The notes: a model not told the origin generated them from the letters alone. DNA of 64,000 nucleotides from Marinomonas shanghaiensis (GCF_003259175.1 NZ_QGOK01000003.1:310001-374000), one strand, 5' to 3'; shown: positions 28,842-37,418, counted from the first letter of the stretch. Numbers and translations are program-made.

Positions 28842-29366
28842 TCAGCCAAAATAACGTTCGTTTTCAGCAACGTGTCGAGTAACCACCGCATTCGCTGCGA
28901 TAATGGCATTATCGCCGATCTTTATACCAGGAAGGATTTTGGCTCCGCCGCCTATCCAGACTTTGTGCCCTATGCTAATAGGGCGTGCAAAGCATTCGCC
29001 AGAGGCTCGTAACTCGGCGTCTCTTGGATGATCGACTGTATAAAGGTGCACCCCAGGGCCTATTAAGACATCGTCGCCAATATGAATCGGCGCGCTGTCT
29101 AAAAAGATGCATTGAAAATTGATAAAGACTCTATCGCCAAGATGAATTTGCGAGCCATAGTCACACTGGAAACCGGGCTCAATCACCACACTGCCAAACT
29201 TAGCAAACAAACGCGTTACATGGCGAAGGTTACCCTTGCTTGGGTGGGCATTGTACTTAGCGCACGCAAGGCGAGCGGCTTCCCGTCGTAATCTAAGATC
29301 AAGGTCGATCCCATTGAAGGATTCACCTTGAACCATCTTTTCAAATTCTGTCTGCTTGTTCATCAT
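28842..29366 (-). CDS. sugar O-acetyltransferase (NodL/LacA/Maa type), C-terminally short
   Basis: A 174-aa left-handed beta-helix acetyltransferase. The N-terminal Mac domain (EKMVQGESFNGIDLDLRLRREAARL) is followed by hexapeptide repeats (VIEPGFQCDYGSQIHLGDRVFINFQC, IHIGDDVLIGPGVHLYTVDHP with the catalytic His, ISIGHKVWIGGGAKILPGIKIGDNAIIAANAVVT). Family members usually end in a GxPAKxIR tail; here a TGA follows ENERYFG, so about 10-15 residues are missing. The stop codon falls inside an 11-bp direct repeat. Function is probably retained because the core is intact. Confidence 0.85.
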   Translation of the reverse strand: MMNKQTEFEKMVQGESFNGIDLDLRLRREAARLACAKYNAHPSKGNLRHVTRLFAKFGSVVIEPGFQCDYGSQIHLGDRVFINFQCIFLDSAPIHIGDDVLIGPGVHLYTVDHPRDAELRASGECFARPISIGHKVWIGGGAKILPGIKIGDNAIIAANAVVTRHVAENERYFG

Positions 29367-29386
29367 TTGTTCTTCTTGTGGAAAAT

Positions 29387-29414
29387 AAAAAACGCGACCT
29401 AGGCCGCGTTTTTA
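29387..29414 (-). terminator. Rho-independent terminator after tal
   Basis: AACGCG (29391-29396) pairs with CGCGTT (29405-29410). An A-run on the left (T-run on the minus strand) and a T-run on the right make it usable in both directions. It lies just after the stop of tal. Confidence 0.75.
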
Positions 29415-29436
29415 GCATAATTTACTTGCTTCTGTT

Positions 29437-30387
29437 TTATAACATAGACGCTAGAGTAACTTCTAATTTGCGCTGGTCGGCTGCAAAGTTACGAATGCCT
29501 TCAGACAATTTTTCTGTCGCCATCGCGTCTTCGTTCATCGCCCAACGGAATGCCGCTTCTGTGATAGGAGCTGGCGCTGGTTTCACGTCAGTGGTTGGCA
29601 CCAATTTACGCTCAAGTTTGCCTTCGTCTTTTTTCAACTCTTCCAGAAGGTTTGGGCTGATCGTCAAACGGTCACAACCGGCAAGTTGCTCGATTTCACC
29701 GATATTACGGAAGCTTGCACCCATCACTACTGTGTTGTAGCCGTGTTGCTTGTAGTAATTGTAGATTTCAGTAACAGATACCACACCTGGGTCTGTTTCA
29801 GCTGTGTATTCTTGGCCAGTAGATTTTTTGTACCAATCAAGGATACGACCCACGAAAGGAGAAATCAGGTAAACGCCGGCTTCGGCACAAGCTTGTGCTT
29901 GAGCGAAAGAGAAAAGCAGCGTTAGGTTGCAGTTGATGCCTTCTTTTTCTAGCTCTTCTGCGGCCTTGATGCCTTCCCAAGTAGACGCTGCTTTGATCAG
30001 AACTCGATCACGAGACACACCTGCTTCTTCATAAAGTGCAATCAGTTTGCGTGCTTTCGCTAGAGTCGCTTCTTTGTCAAAAGACAAACGCGCATCCACT
30101 TCAGTGGAAATGCGACCAGGAACGTATTTTAGAATTTCCGTACCCACGATAACCGCCAACTTGTCGCCAGCGTCTAGAATCTGCTGATCTTTATCGTTGC
30201 TTTGTGTTTTCGCCCAAGACACCGCTTGATCAAGGAAAGGGGCGTATTCTGGAATTTGCGCAGCTTTAAGCATCAACGATGGGTTAGTGGTCGCATCTTG
30301 TGGTAAAAAATCTTTGATTGCCGTGATATCACCGGTGTCGGCCACAATGGTCGTGAACTCTTTTAACTGAGATAACTTATTGCTCAT
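29437..30387 (-). CDS. tal: transaldolase B
   Basis: A 316-aa transaldolase of the TalB class (E. coli TalB is 317 aa). The conserved DATTNPSL (sugar binding) is near residue 30, the Schiff-base Lys is in [12 protein letters not shown], and [20 protein letters not shown] and [12 protein letters not shown] follow. It moves dihydroxyacetone units between sugar phosphates in the non-oxidative pentose phosphate pathway. It starts five bases after dusA, so the two may be co-transcribed. Confidence 0.95.
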   Translation of the reverse strand: MSNKLSQLKEFTTIVADTGDITAIKDFLPQDATTNPSLMLKAAQIPEYAPFLDQAVSWAKTQSNDKDQQILDAGDKLAVIVGTEILKYVPGRISTEVDARLSFDKEATLAKARKLIALYEEAGVSRDRVLIKAASTWEGIKAAEELEKEGINCNLTLLFSFAQAQACAEAGVYLISPFVGRILDWYKKSTGQEYTAETDPGVVSVTEIYNYYKQHGYNTVVMGASFRNIGEIEQLAGCDRLTISPNLLEELKKDEGKLERKLVPTTDVKPAPAPITEAAFRWAMNEDAMATEKLSEGIRNFAADQRKLEVTLASML

Positions 30388-30392
30388 TGCTC

Positions 30393-31418
30393 TTATCCTT
30401 TGCGTTGATGATGTTTGACCAATTCAATGGCCTCTAATAATACATTTATCTGTGCGTCGGCTTTATGACCGTTTTCAGATAAGTAGCGACGGAACTGTTT
30501 GCCGCCGGCTTCACCCTGAAAAATACCCAAAATATGTCGGGTTAGATGCATTAAGCGTTCGCCTTCTTGCAGCTTGCGTTCCACGTAAGGAACAAAAGCC
30601 TCTAGTGCCTCGTAGCGATCATGCACCAAGGCCTGACCGCCAAATAATACTTCGTCGACTTGGCTTAAAATCCAAGGGTTATGGTATGCCTCACGGCCAA
30701 CCATCACACCATCGACGTGTGCCAACTGTTCTTGGCATTCTGCTACTGTTTTTATGCCACCGTTTAGAATGATTTCAAGGTCTGGGAAATCTTTCTTCAA
30801 CTGATGCACATAATGGTATTTCAGTGGCGGTATTTCGCGATTTTCTTTCGGGCTTAAGCCAGCCAAAATCGCGTTACGGGCATGGACTATGAAGGTTTTC
30901 ACCCCAGTCGTTGCCACATCACCGACAAAATCCCGAACCACACTGTAGTCTTCCTGGTCGTCTAAACCAATGCGATGCTTAATTGTCACTGGAATACTGC
31001 AGCTATCTTGCATAGCACGCATGGCGTCTTTCACTTTATCAGGGTGCGCCATTAAACACGCACCGATCAAACTGTTTTGCACTCGATCGCTTGGGCAACC
31101 AACATTAAGGTTAACCTCATCAAAGCCCGCTTGCTCCGCCATTTTTGCGCATTTACCCAAGGCTACCGCGTCAGATCCACCCAATTGCAAAGCAATAGGA
31201 TGCTCACAACCATCATAACGTAAGAATCTTTCAGGATGATTGCCTTGTAACAAAGCGCCTGTTGTCACCATCTCGGTATACAACAGCGTATTTTTCGTCA
31301 ATGTTCTAGCAAAAACTCGGTAGTCGCTTGTTGTCCATTCCATCATGGGGGCAATGGAGAATCGGCGATCAAGCTTATTGCTTGGGTTTACTGGGGTTGC
31401 CCCGTTATCTAGTGACAT
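30393..31418 (-). CDS. dusA: tRNA-dihydrouridine(20/20a) synthase DusA
   Basis: A 341-aa flavoenzyme. The N-terminal FMN-binding motif is [17 protein letters not shown], the [11 protein letters not shown] motif follows, the catalytic Cys lies in IGACLMAHP, and [11 protein letters not shown] and [10 protein letters not shown] are in the barrel. DusA usually has NGRFGACLM; here it is NSLIGACLM, a minor change before the Cys. It reduces U20/U20a in the tRNA D-loop. The 5' end of dusA is a known insertion site for phages and islands, and an accessory region begins just upstream here. Confidence 0.93.
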   Translation of the reverse strand: MSLDNGATPVNPSNKLDRRFSIAPMMEWTTSDYRVFARTLTKNTLLYTEMVTTGALLQGNHPERFLRYDGCEHPIALQLGGSDAVALGKCAKMAEQAGFDEVNLNVGCPSDRVQNSLIGACLMAHPDKVKDAMRAMQDSCSIPVTIKHRIGLDDQEDYSVVRDFVGDVATTGVKTFIVHARNAILAGLSPKENREIPPLKYHYVHQLKKDFPDLEIILNGGIKTVAECQEQLAHVDGVMVGREAYHNPWILSQVDEVLFGGQALVHDRYEALEAFVPYVERKLQEGERLMHLTRHILGIFQGEAGGKQFRRYLSENGHKADAQINVLLEAIELVKHHQRKG

Positions 31419-31582
31419 GATTCTACTATCGAATTAATTCAAAAAAGCGCCGCGATATTAGAGAGCAACTCTCTGCGACTGATGCACAACATTATGTCAT
31501 AAAATTACAAGATAGCTAAGAGACAAGACAAGCTAGTTTTAAGCTAATACAAATTAATCAATAGAATAAATCATTTTTGGGT

Positions 31583-32042
31583 ATGTTCTCAGGTTCCGCC
31601 AACGCGGGTGGTTTAGGTGACCTTGCCATGACAGACGCAGACTAGCCGGTGTTGCCATTGGCTCCGTCGTGCCTATTAGTGGTACTGCCATTGGGGGAAT
31701 CGTCGGCTCCATCGCAGGCGGCATGGGCGGTGGCTCTTTGGGCGAATGGATCGGCGGCGCTCTCCAGCTGAATGAATGGGCGGCTGGTTTGAAGACGACA
31801 AAACCGACCAACCCGCACCAGACGCCATCGCACAACAAAGCCAACAACTGCAAAACAACAACAAAAGCATGACCTTCGCGCCAACCATTCACCTAACGCC
31901 AACAGGCAACGCAAGTTACGACCAACAAGTCAGCGACCAAGTGATAGAAAGACTCAAAGTCGAATTTGCACAGGGCATGATGGGCAACATCGATGTGGCC
32001 ACAAGGGCAGATGGGAGTTTGACGGATAAGAGAGGGAGTTAG
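31583..32042 (+). pseudogene. C-terminal remnant of a phage tail tape-measure protein (frameshifted)
   Basis: Reading across three frames recovers a tape-measure-like C-terminus: SGSANAGGLGDLAMTDA, then in another frame LAGVAIGSVVPISGTA and a Gly-rich segment (GGIVGSIAGGMGGGSLGEWIGG), then from 31776 MGGWFEDDKTDQPAPDA and IHLTPTGNASYDQQVSD to RADGSLTDKRGS. The first break (GCAGACTAG, near 31640) and the second (near 31770) each look like one- or two-base indels. Nothing else of the phage morphogenesis region remains. The identification rests on the typical low-complexity C-terminus. Confidence 0.6.
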
Positions 32043-32307
32043 TGAGAATGTAGCACATATCTACATTGTTTGAACGTTAGTTTCATATTGCTCCAGTTCT
32101 AATTTAAAACTATTTATGTTAATTTGCATGCAAATATAACTGATTATTTATACAGGGTAATTTTATATTCTAATTACATAGCCAATCTATAAGTAGAATA
32201 GAGCTGTAGCTTTAATTGAGATCTTATAGGGTGCTGTATAGTTGATATCTTACTTCTGTTTTTAGAAGTTTACATAGCTACATCGCCGATACAAGTAAGA
32301 GTAAAAA
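32043..32307. other. AT-rich promoter region of the restriction-modification genes
   Basis: AT-rich DNA between the phage remnant and the methyltransferase gene. A 6-bp inverted repeat (ATGTAG / CTACAT, near 32049-32067) is visible. I see no controller-protein gene. The shift to AT-rich DNA begins here. Confidence 0.4.
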
Positions 32308-34116
32308 ATGAACAAAATTCGTACTTTAAGTTTTTTTTCAGGTTGCGGAGGGCTAGATTTAGGCTTTCATCAAGCAGACTTTGAAATTTTGGTTGCTAAT
32401 GAATTGGAAGAAGTGTTTTGTAATTCTCTTGAGTTAAATAAGGGTAAGTATTTTACTGAGGATAAATTGATACTCTCAGGTGATATTCGGAGTATCGATC
32501 CAGATGATTTGCCTGATGATATAGATTTCATCATTGGTGGACCACCATGCCAAACTTTTTCAGCTTCTGGCAGACGCGCTGGTGGTGCTGCAGGTCAGCA
32601 AGATGATCGAGGAACACTTTTTCAAGCATATGGGGCAATAATAAAATCTAAAAAACCTAAAGGTTTTCTCTTTGAAAATGTCCGAGGTATTTTAAGCTCT
32701 AATAAAGGCAAAGATTGGGAGGATATAAAAAAATATTTTAGCGATATAGGCTATAAGTTGGACTTTAGGATATTAGACGCGTGTGATTATGGAATAGCTC
32801 AACATAGAGAAAGATTGATTCTTGTTGGTCATAATGAAGACTTCGATTTTAAATTTCCTCGCCCTACTCATGGTCCCGACTCGAAAAATGGTACTCCTCA
32901 TATAGGTGCAGAAGAAGCCCTAAAAGGAGTTGAGCATGATGAAGACATAACTAATCTTTCTTTTACTGGTGGTAAATATTCTCATTTATTAGCTGAAGTT
33001 CCCGAAGGAAGTAATTATCTTCATTTCACGGAAAAGAGAGGGTATCCTAATCCAATATTTGCCTACCGTTCAAGATTTTCAGACTTTTTATACAAAGCAG
33101 ATAGATCCAATCCAACAAAGACTTTGATTGCAAGCCCTGGTAAATACACCGGCCCACTTCATTGGGATAATCGATATTTTTCTGTTTCAGAGTATAAAAG
33201 ACTACAAGGTTTTCCAGATGATTTCAAACTTGCTGGAAAGAGAGCTGAAAAAATTAGGCAAATAGGAAATTCGGTAAGTCCTAAAATGGCTTATATTTTA
33301 GCTCTTTCTGTTAAAAAACAACTTTTTGATGATAAAGGTGAAGATACAAAGGGACTTGAATTAATTTCATTGAAAGAAAATCTTTCCTTTGATAAAAGAA
33401 AAGGTATTAAAGCGCAGCAAACAAAAAGTATGCATTTGTCTGTTGTAAAAAATAGAGTTTTTATTAGAAATAAATTTATTGCGTTCAATTACTCAAAAGA
33501 AATATTTCCTCACTCATTTAAAAAATCTAGAAAAAATGTCGTGTCGACTGTAGATAGTGATGGAGTTGTAAATCTTGAAGTTAGGGCTGATTCGGTTAGA
33601 AAGCTTTTTGCAAAAATGACACTGAAATTAGGGGCAGTAAATAGTTCATCTTTTTCAGATTTTGAAATTACTTTAAATGTGAAGCTATTTGGTGATTCAG
33701 ATCACGCTATTCAGACAATGTGGAACGCAATAGATGATTTTGTTATTCAATCAAGCAACTATCATTCGCTTTTTGAAATTTACGGACACTTTACTGAGCC
33801 TCATCCCGATTTTATCATTGAATCTTTTGATCAGTTTTCTGATCATCCTATTTGTTCTTTTGCGAAGTATTGTTCCGATTTCAAAAATTGTTCAACTTTT
33901 GTCGAAAAAACTCATTTGACAAAAATGTTTTCAAGTATTTTTAAAATAGATAGTTTTGTTGATCTAGTTGAATATCTTAGAGCATTTAGATTTGACTTGA
34001 GAAGCAAAGAACTAAATGTAGCAATTGATAAAAACCAATACATGATTGCTTATCCTTTTACATTGCCTAATAGGAAGCAGATGAATTTCAAAGCAAAGGA
34101 ATTGATGAATGAGTAA
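32308..34116 (+). CDS. DNA (cytosine-5) methyltransferase with long C-terminal extension
   Basis: A 602-aa C5 methyltransferase. Motif I (LSFFSGCGGLDLGF, residues 7-20), motif IV with catalytic Cys81 (GGPPCQTFSASG), motif VI ENVRG (123-127), motif VIII QHRERL (165-170), motif X IRQIGNSVSPKMAYI (316-330). The target-recognition region (about 185-290) is short. About 260 residues follow motif X with no recognised domain; typical enzymes end there. It methylates the site cut by the neighbouring nuclease. Codon usage and AT content differ from the surrounding genes, which suggests transfer. The stop overlaps the nuclease start by eight bases. Confidence 0.88.
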   Translation: MNKIRTLSFFSGCGGLDLGFHQADFEILVANELEEVFCNSLELNKGKYFTEDKLILSGDIRSIDPDDLPDDIDFIIGGPPCQTFSASGRRAGGAAGQQDDRGTLFQAYGAIIKSKKPKGFLFENVRGILSSNKGKDWEDIKKYFSDIGYKLDFRILDACDYGIAQHRERLILVGHNEDFDFKFPRPTHGPDSKNGTPHIGAEEALKGVEHDEDITNLSFTGGKYSHLLAEVPEGSNYLHFTEKRGYPNPIFAYRSRFSDFLYKADRSNPTKTLIASPGKYTGPLHWDNRYFSVSEYKRLQGFPDDFKLAGKRAEKIRQIGNSVSPKMAYILALSVKKQLFDDKGEDTKGLELISLKENLSFDKRKGIKAQQTKSMHLSVVKNRVFIRNKFIAFNYSKEIFPHSFKKSRKNVVSTVDSDGVVNLEVRADSVRKLFAKMTLKLGAVNSSSFSDFEITLNVKLFGDSDHAIQTMWNAIDDFVIQSSNYHSLFEIYGHFTEPHPDFIIESFDQFSDHPICSFAKYCSDFKNCSTFVEKTHLTKMFSSIFKIDSFVDLVEYLRAFRFDLRSKELNVAIDKNQYMIAYPFTLPNRKQMNFKAKELMNE

Positions 34117-35260
34117 AAAATCAGAAATTGGAGATGGGTTAAGATTAAGTGTTGAAAAAAAACTTGAAGAAATATATGTCGAAGCTTTAAAAATATATAA
34201 TACTAAAAATAATTATATCCCTGATATTGATTTAAGGCTAGTTTCTTATGTAGATGTTTTATGTGATAAAGCTGAAACTGCTTCTGCTGCCTTTAACAAC
34301 GTTATTACAGGTCTAGCAATTAAATTAGCATTTAATGAACTTGATGTAAGGTATCATCAGACTCAAATTCAAGAAGAATCGTTGCTTAAAAGACAATGGT
34401 TTAATCATAGAGGATTAAGTGAAAAAGTAATTTATCCTTGGTTATCATTAAAGAATTTTAGTGGTGCAAAATCTGGATGGCAGACAAGGACTTTAGAAAG
34501 GCCTAAGCCATATAATAGATCCTACGTTGAAAACATAGCACACGTAAAGACAGAATTTCTAGAAATCTATGAAGCAACACAAGAGCAGTCAATAGATGTA
34601 ATAAAAAGCCTCTTTGTATATTTGTTTTATAAACAAATTATTTTAAGAGAAGGTCGAGTTATTAATTTAGCGACACCTAATATAGATGAAATTACAACAA
34701 TTGTTGATCACTTAAAGCAACATATTATGTACAAGTACGCTGGAAAAGGTGGTTCTAGATTACCTGTTCTTGCTATATACGCAACGCTTCAGCTTGTTTC
34801 AAAGGAAATTTCTCGGTATGCAACCTTAAATTTAAAACAACTTGAAGAGCATTCTGCAGCCGATTCTCAAACTGGATCAGCTGGTGATATTGAGTTTGAG
34901 GATAAGGAACACAAAGTAATTGAGGCTTTAGAAATTAAACATGGAATTATAGTAACAAAAGAGTTAATTCAAGATACTGGCAAGAAGATTTCACCTTTTC
35001 AACTTGATCGATATTATATTTTGACAACTTCAGAAAAATGTAAACCTAGCGATGAGCAGATTTCTCAGTTAAAAATACTAAAACAAAAAATTGGCTGCCA
35101 AGTAATTGTAAACGGTGTTTTCCCAACAATTCAATATTATTTGAGACTGGTTCAGGAGCCGCAAAATGTTTATAAAGCATATACTGATCTTCTTGGTAGT
35201 GATAATAATGTAACTCATGAACATAGAGAGGTTTGGAATAAAATCATACTTGGCTCTTAA
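34109..35260 (+). CDS. type II restriction endonuclease (PD-(D/E)XK type)
   Basis: A 383-aa protein encoded directly after, and overlapping, the cytosine methyltransferase. A PD-(D/E)XK-like active site is visible: Asp260 (SAGDIEFED) and Glu275-Ile-Lys277 (EALEIKHG). The preceding ADSQTGSAGD block and the order recall SacI-type restriction enzymes, but I cannot confirm that and the recognition site is unknown. The gene is AT-rich like its partner. Context makes the nuclease call strong; the family name is uncertain. Confidence 0.75.
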   Translation: MSKKSEIGDGLRLSVEKKLEEIYVEALKIYNTKNNYIPDIDLRLVSYVDVLCDKAETASAAFNNVITGLAIKLAFNELDVRYHQTQIQEESLLKRQWFNHRGLSEKVIYPWLSLKNFSGAKSGWQTRTLERPKPYNRSYVENIAHVKTEFLEIYEATQEQSIDVIKSLFVYLFYKQIILREGRVINLATPNIDEITTIVDHLKQHIMYKYAGKGGSRLPVLAIYATLQLVSKEISRYATLNLKQLEEHSAADSQTGSAGDIEFEDKEHKVIEALEIKHGIIVTKELIQDTGKKISPFQLDRYYILTTSEKCKPSDEQISQLKILKQKIGCQVIVNGVFPTIQYYLRLVQEPQNVYKAYTDLLGSDNNVTHEHREVWNKIILGS

Positions 35261-35315
35261 ATATTAGTCATTAACTTCATTGACCCGCCCCCAATCTTGA
35301 TCTAACATTCTCCTT

Positions 35316-35335
35316 GCACTGGCAAAATCCAGTGC
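35316..35335 (+). repeat. perfect hairpin in the rha leader region
   Basis: GCACTGG (35316-35322) and CCAGTGC (35329-35335) form a 7-bp stem with a CAAAAT loop. It stands upstream of the structured leader of the truncated rha gene. Confidence 0.55.
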
Positions 35336-35338
35336 CGG

Positions 35339-35516
35339 GATTAGTACCCCGTTTACACAGCGGCCTAAAACACGCAGAGCGTGTTTTTTTGTGGCCGAGA
35401 TTTGCCTGTTATGGTGGGTCTTTGTTGGGCAACCTTCGGGTTGGCCGTTCCTGTGGCGGTAGTACTAACCTGATTTAGATCCACCACCTCACTGAGATTA
35501 GTACCTCACGAGGTGG
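35339..35516 (+). ncRNA. candidate C4-like antisense leader RNA upstream of rha
   Basis: GGTGGGTC (35413-35420) can pair with GATCCACC (35478-35485), enclosing a TTCG-loop hairpin (CAACC/GGTTG, about 35430-35443). Inside it GTACTAA (about 35463-35469) is complementary to TTAGTAC, which occurs before (35341-35347) and after (35498-35504) the structure. CCACCTC (35484-35490) can also pair with GAGGTGG (35510-35516) just before the rha ribosome binding site. This layout, an antisense element between two complementary target copies ahead of an antirepressor-type gene, is that of phage P1/P4 C4 RNA. Based on eye-made pairing only. Confidence 0.45.
35361..35397 (+). terminator. terminator-like nested hairpin
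   Basis: AAAACACGC (35367-35375) pairs with GCGTGTTTT (35379-35387) around AGA and runs into more T. An outer CGGCC (35361-35365) / GGCCG (35393-35397) pair encloses it. It could end the restriction-modification transcript or act inside the phage-type leader. Confidence 0.6.
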
Positions 35517-35542
35517 TCAACTTCATACACAGGAGGCCAAAC

Positions 35543-35827
35543 ATGGCTATGGACATTATCTCAAGCAATGACGCACCCGTTGTACAAATCATCAACGACC
35601 AAATCACAACCACCTCGACCGATCTCGCCAAATGTTTTGGCAAGCATCACAGAAACGTTTTACGCAAAATAGAAAGCCTTGAATGCAGCGATGAATTTAG
35701 CGCGCTCAATTTTGAGCTGGCCGAATACAAAGATGAACAAGACAAGACTCGCCCTATGTATCGCATCACCCGCGACGGCTTCGTCTTCTTGGCCATGGGC
35801 TTCACCGGCGCAAAAGCAAAATATTAA
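35543..35827 (+). pseudogene. truncated Rha-family phage regulatory protein
   Basis: A 94-aa ORF with a strong AGGAGG site. It carries the N-terminal Rha domain (ITTTSTDLAKCFGKHHRNVLRKIESL, then PMYRITRDGFVFLAMGFTGAKA). Rha proteins normally continue (FTGxKAxxFKxxYI...) with a further domain; here the frame stops after AKAKY. The sequence then changes to the promoter of a transposase gene, so the 3' end was probably lost when that element or another rearrangement arrived. Rha proteins affect growth and lysogeny of lambdoid-type phages. Confidence 0.75.
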
Positions 35828-35845
35828 TAAGACACCCATCGTAAC

Positions 35846-35873
35846 TTGACGATTTCTCTCTATACTGTATATT
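35846..35873 (+). promoter_or_regulatory. candidate promoter of the Y1 transposase gene
   Basis: TTGACG (35846-35851), 16 bases, TATATT (35868-35873), 36 bases before the transposase ATG. Confidence 0.4.
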
Positions 35874-35909
35874 TAACCAGTGCATTTCTTATGGAAGAGA
35901 GGTTTCGTC

Positions 35910-36881
35910 ATGCCAAGGGCCAGAAGTCAGCAAATTAGTTTACAAGATACGCCTTACTATCACTGTGTTTCACGCTGTGTTCGTAGGGCGTTTTTGTGTG
36001 GCGAAGATCCTGTCTCTGGTGAAAGCTTTGAGCACCGCCGTGGCTGGGTTGAAAAGCGTTTGTTATTTTTAGCCAGTGTCTTTGCTATCGATGTTTGTGC
36101 GTATGCGGTAATGAGTAATCATCTGCATGTTGTGTTGCATATCAATGCAGAAAAAGCCGCGAAGTGGTCTACATTAGAGGTTTTGCAAAGATGGCATAAG
36201 TTACATAAAGGCACCTTGTTTACTCAGCAGTTTGTGCGAGGCGAGTCATTGCCTGATTATGCTATGACATTGGTGGAATCCTCAGCCGAAACCTTTAGAA
36301 ATCGGCTTACGGGTATTAGTTGGTTCATGAGAGAACTGAATGAGCCTATTGCTCGCCAAGCGAATTTTGAAGACAATTGCACAGGAAGGTTCTGGGAAGG
36401 GCGCTTCAAATCTCAAGCGTTGCTTGATGAGTCTGCGCTAGCGGCTTGTATGGCCTATGTTGACCTAAATCCATTGAGAGCGAAAATTAGCCAAACACCC
36501 GAAACCTCGGAGTTCACTAGCGTTAAAAAACGCGTCGCCGCTGCAAGGCATCAAAAGCAACCAAAATTGCTTTATCCTTTTGTCGGTAACCCTAGAGAAA
36601 ATATGCCAGATGGTCTACCTTTTGAACTATCAGACTATCTTGAATTGGTTGATATGACTGGGCGAATTATCCGAGAAGACAAACGTGGCGCAATAGATGC
36701 GTCACTGTTGCCGATTCTTCAACGACTCAATATATCCTCAGAAAACTGGCTCTGTATCGCGACAGAATTTGGCGCAAGAACTGGTGCTGTGGTTGGTGAT
36801 GAACAATCTATTGCTCATTACTGTGATTCAAACAAACTAAATAGAAAACCAAGATCCAGTCATAATCGATTACTCGCCTAG
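35910..36881 (+). CDS. Y1/REP-associated tyrosine transposase-like protein
   Basis: A 323-aa protein from the ATG at 35910 (AGAGAGG before it). The N-terminal Y1_Tnp domain starts PRARSQQISLQDTPYYHCVSR, has the metal-binding HUH-type motif in MSNHLHVVLH, and a Tyr in the CMAYVDLNPLRAK segment that should be the nucleophile. The C-terminal extension (about 215-323) is common in stand-alone proteobacterial members. RAYT proteins act on REP hairpins and are usually single-copy and domesticated. Only a weak hairpin (36956-36976) follows it and no clear element ends were found. Confidence 0.82.
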   Translation: MPRARSQQISLQDTPYYHCVSRCVRRAFLCGEDPVSGESFEHRRGWVEKRLLFLASVFAIDVCAYAVMSNHLHVVLHINAEKAAKWSTLEVLQRWHKLHKGTLFTQQFVRGESLPDYAMTLVESSAETFRNRLTGISWFMRELNEPIARQANFEDNCTGRFWEGRFKSQALLDESALAACMAYVDLNPLRAKISQTPETSEFTSVKKRVAAARHQKQPKLLYPFVGNPRENMPDGLPFELSDYLELVDMTGRIIREDKRGAIDASLLPILQRLNISSENWLCIATEFGARTGAVVGDEQSIAHYCDSNKLNRKPRSSHNRLLA

Positions 36882-37062
36882 GTCAATTTCACCATTCATA
36901 CACTTTCTTTATTTACTAATCATGTATTAGAAAATTCACTCGTCTAACAACCCGATAACCAGCTTTTTAGTGGTTAATTAGCCCTAACGAAACGATAAAA
37001 GATGAATTTTTATATAAATTCTTTCTGTGAAGAAGGTGGTTTTGTATGATGTGGCGGTTTTT

Positions 37063-37104
37063 AATGTGGGTGTCTCGTAAATTAATGTGGGTGTCTCGTA
37101 AATC
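37063..37104 (+). repeat. 21-bp perfect tandem duplication
   Basis: Two identical 21-base copies, 37063-37083 and 37084-37104, with no gap (core ATGTGGGTGTCTCGTAAA). The period is a multiple of three, so it would be in frame in any ORF crossing it, but no supported gene does. Confidence 0.85.
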
Positions 37105-37217
37105 GAATGGTCCATCGACAAAGTCACTGCACGCGGCGACAGCAAAGCAGGGTATCGGTGTGTTGTGGTGGCTAGTGAGGTTGTTTGATGAATTATTGGT
37201 GCCAGAATGGCGTCATA

Positions 37218-37255
37218 TTGACAGATTTGTGATTTTGGTGCCATAATGGCACCAA
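37218..37255 (+). promoter_or_regulatory. promoter with overlapping palindromic operator
   Basis: TTGACA (37218-37223), 18 bases, CATAAT (37242-37247). A perfect inverted repeat, TTGGTGCC (37235-37242) and GGCACCAA (37248-37255) around ATAAT, covers the -10. A degenerate second copy lies just upstream (from about 37197). It is probably the operator of the TacA/TacT locus, about 165 bases before tacA. Confidence 0.6.
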
Positions 37256-37310
37256 GTGGTATTCTTCTGCTTATTTTGTAATTTCTTTAACTAACTAGGA
37301 GTAATAAAAA

Positions 37311-37343
37311 TGAATAGCTTGAAAATGAAAGCCGTAACTTAGC
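37311..37343 (+). CDS. possible ten-residue leader peptide
   Basis: ATG to TAG encodes MNSLKMKAVT. AGGAGTAA lies a few bases upstream, and the promoter at 37218-37247 is directly before it. It may be a leader peptide or the stump of a lost gene. No family evidence. Confidence 0.3.
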
Positions 37344-37418
37344 GATTTTAGGAGTTGATACGAAACAGAAAACACACAGAAATTTTGGCTGAACTATGAG
37401 TAAGCCAAGGAGAAAGCG

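Larger units (their letters stand above)
36882..37418. other. gene-poor segment with repeats, promoter and minicistron
   Basis: About 540 bases with no convincing gene. It holds a small hairpin (TAACCA 36956-36961 / TGGTTA 36971-36976), a perfect 21-bp tandem duplication (37063-37104), two related GGTGCCA-nn-ATGGC palindromes (about 37197-37216 and 37235-37255) with a promoter, and a ten-codon ORF with its own ribosome binding site. Short ORFs on both strands here look accidental. Confidence 0.5.

Noticed and set aside
37046..37246. ORF with repeated MWVSRKL units across the tandem duplication
   Set aside because: The repeat is DNA-driven, there is no ribosome binding site or family feature, and the ORF ends in the palindromic promoter.
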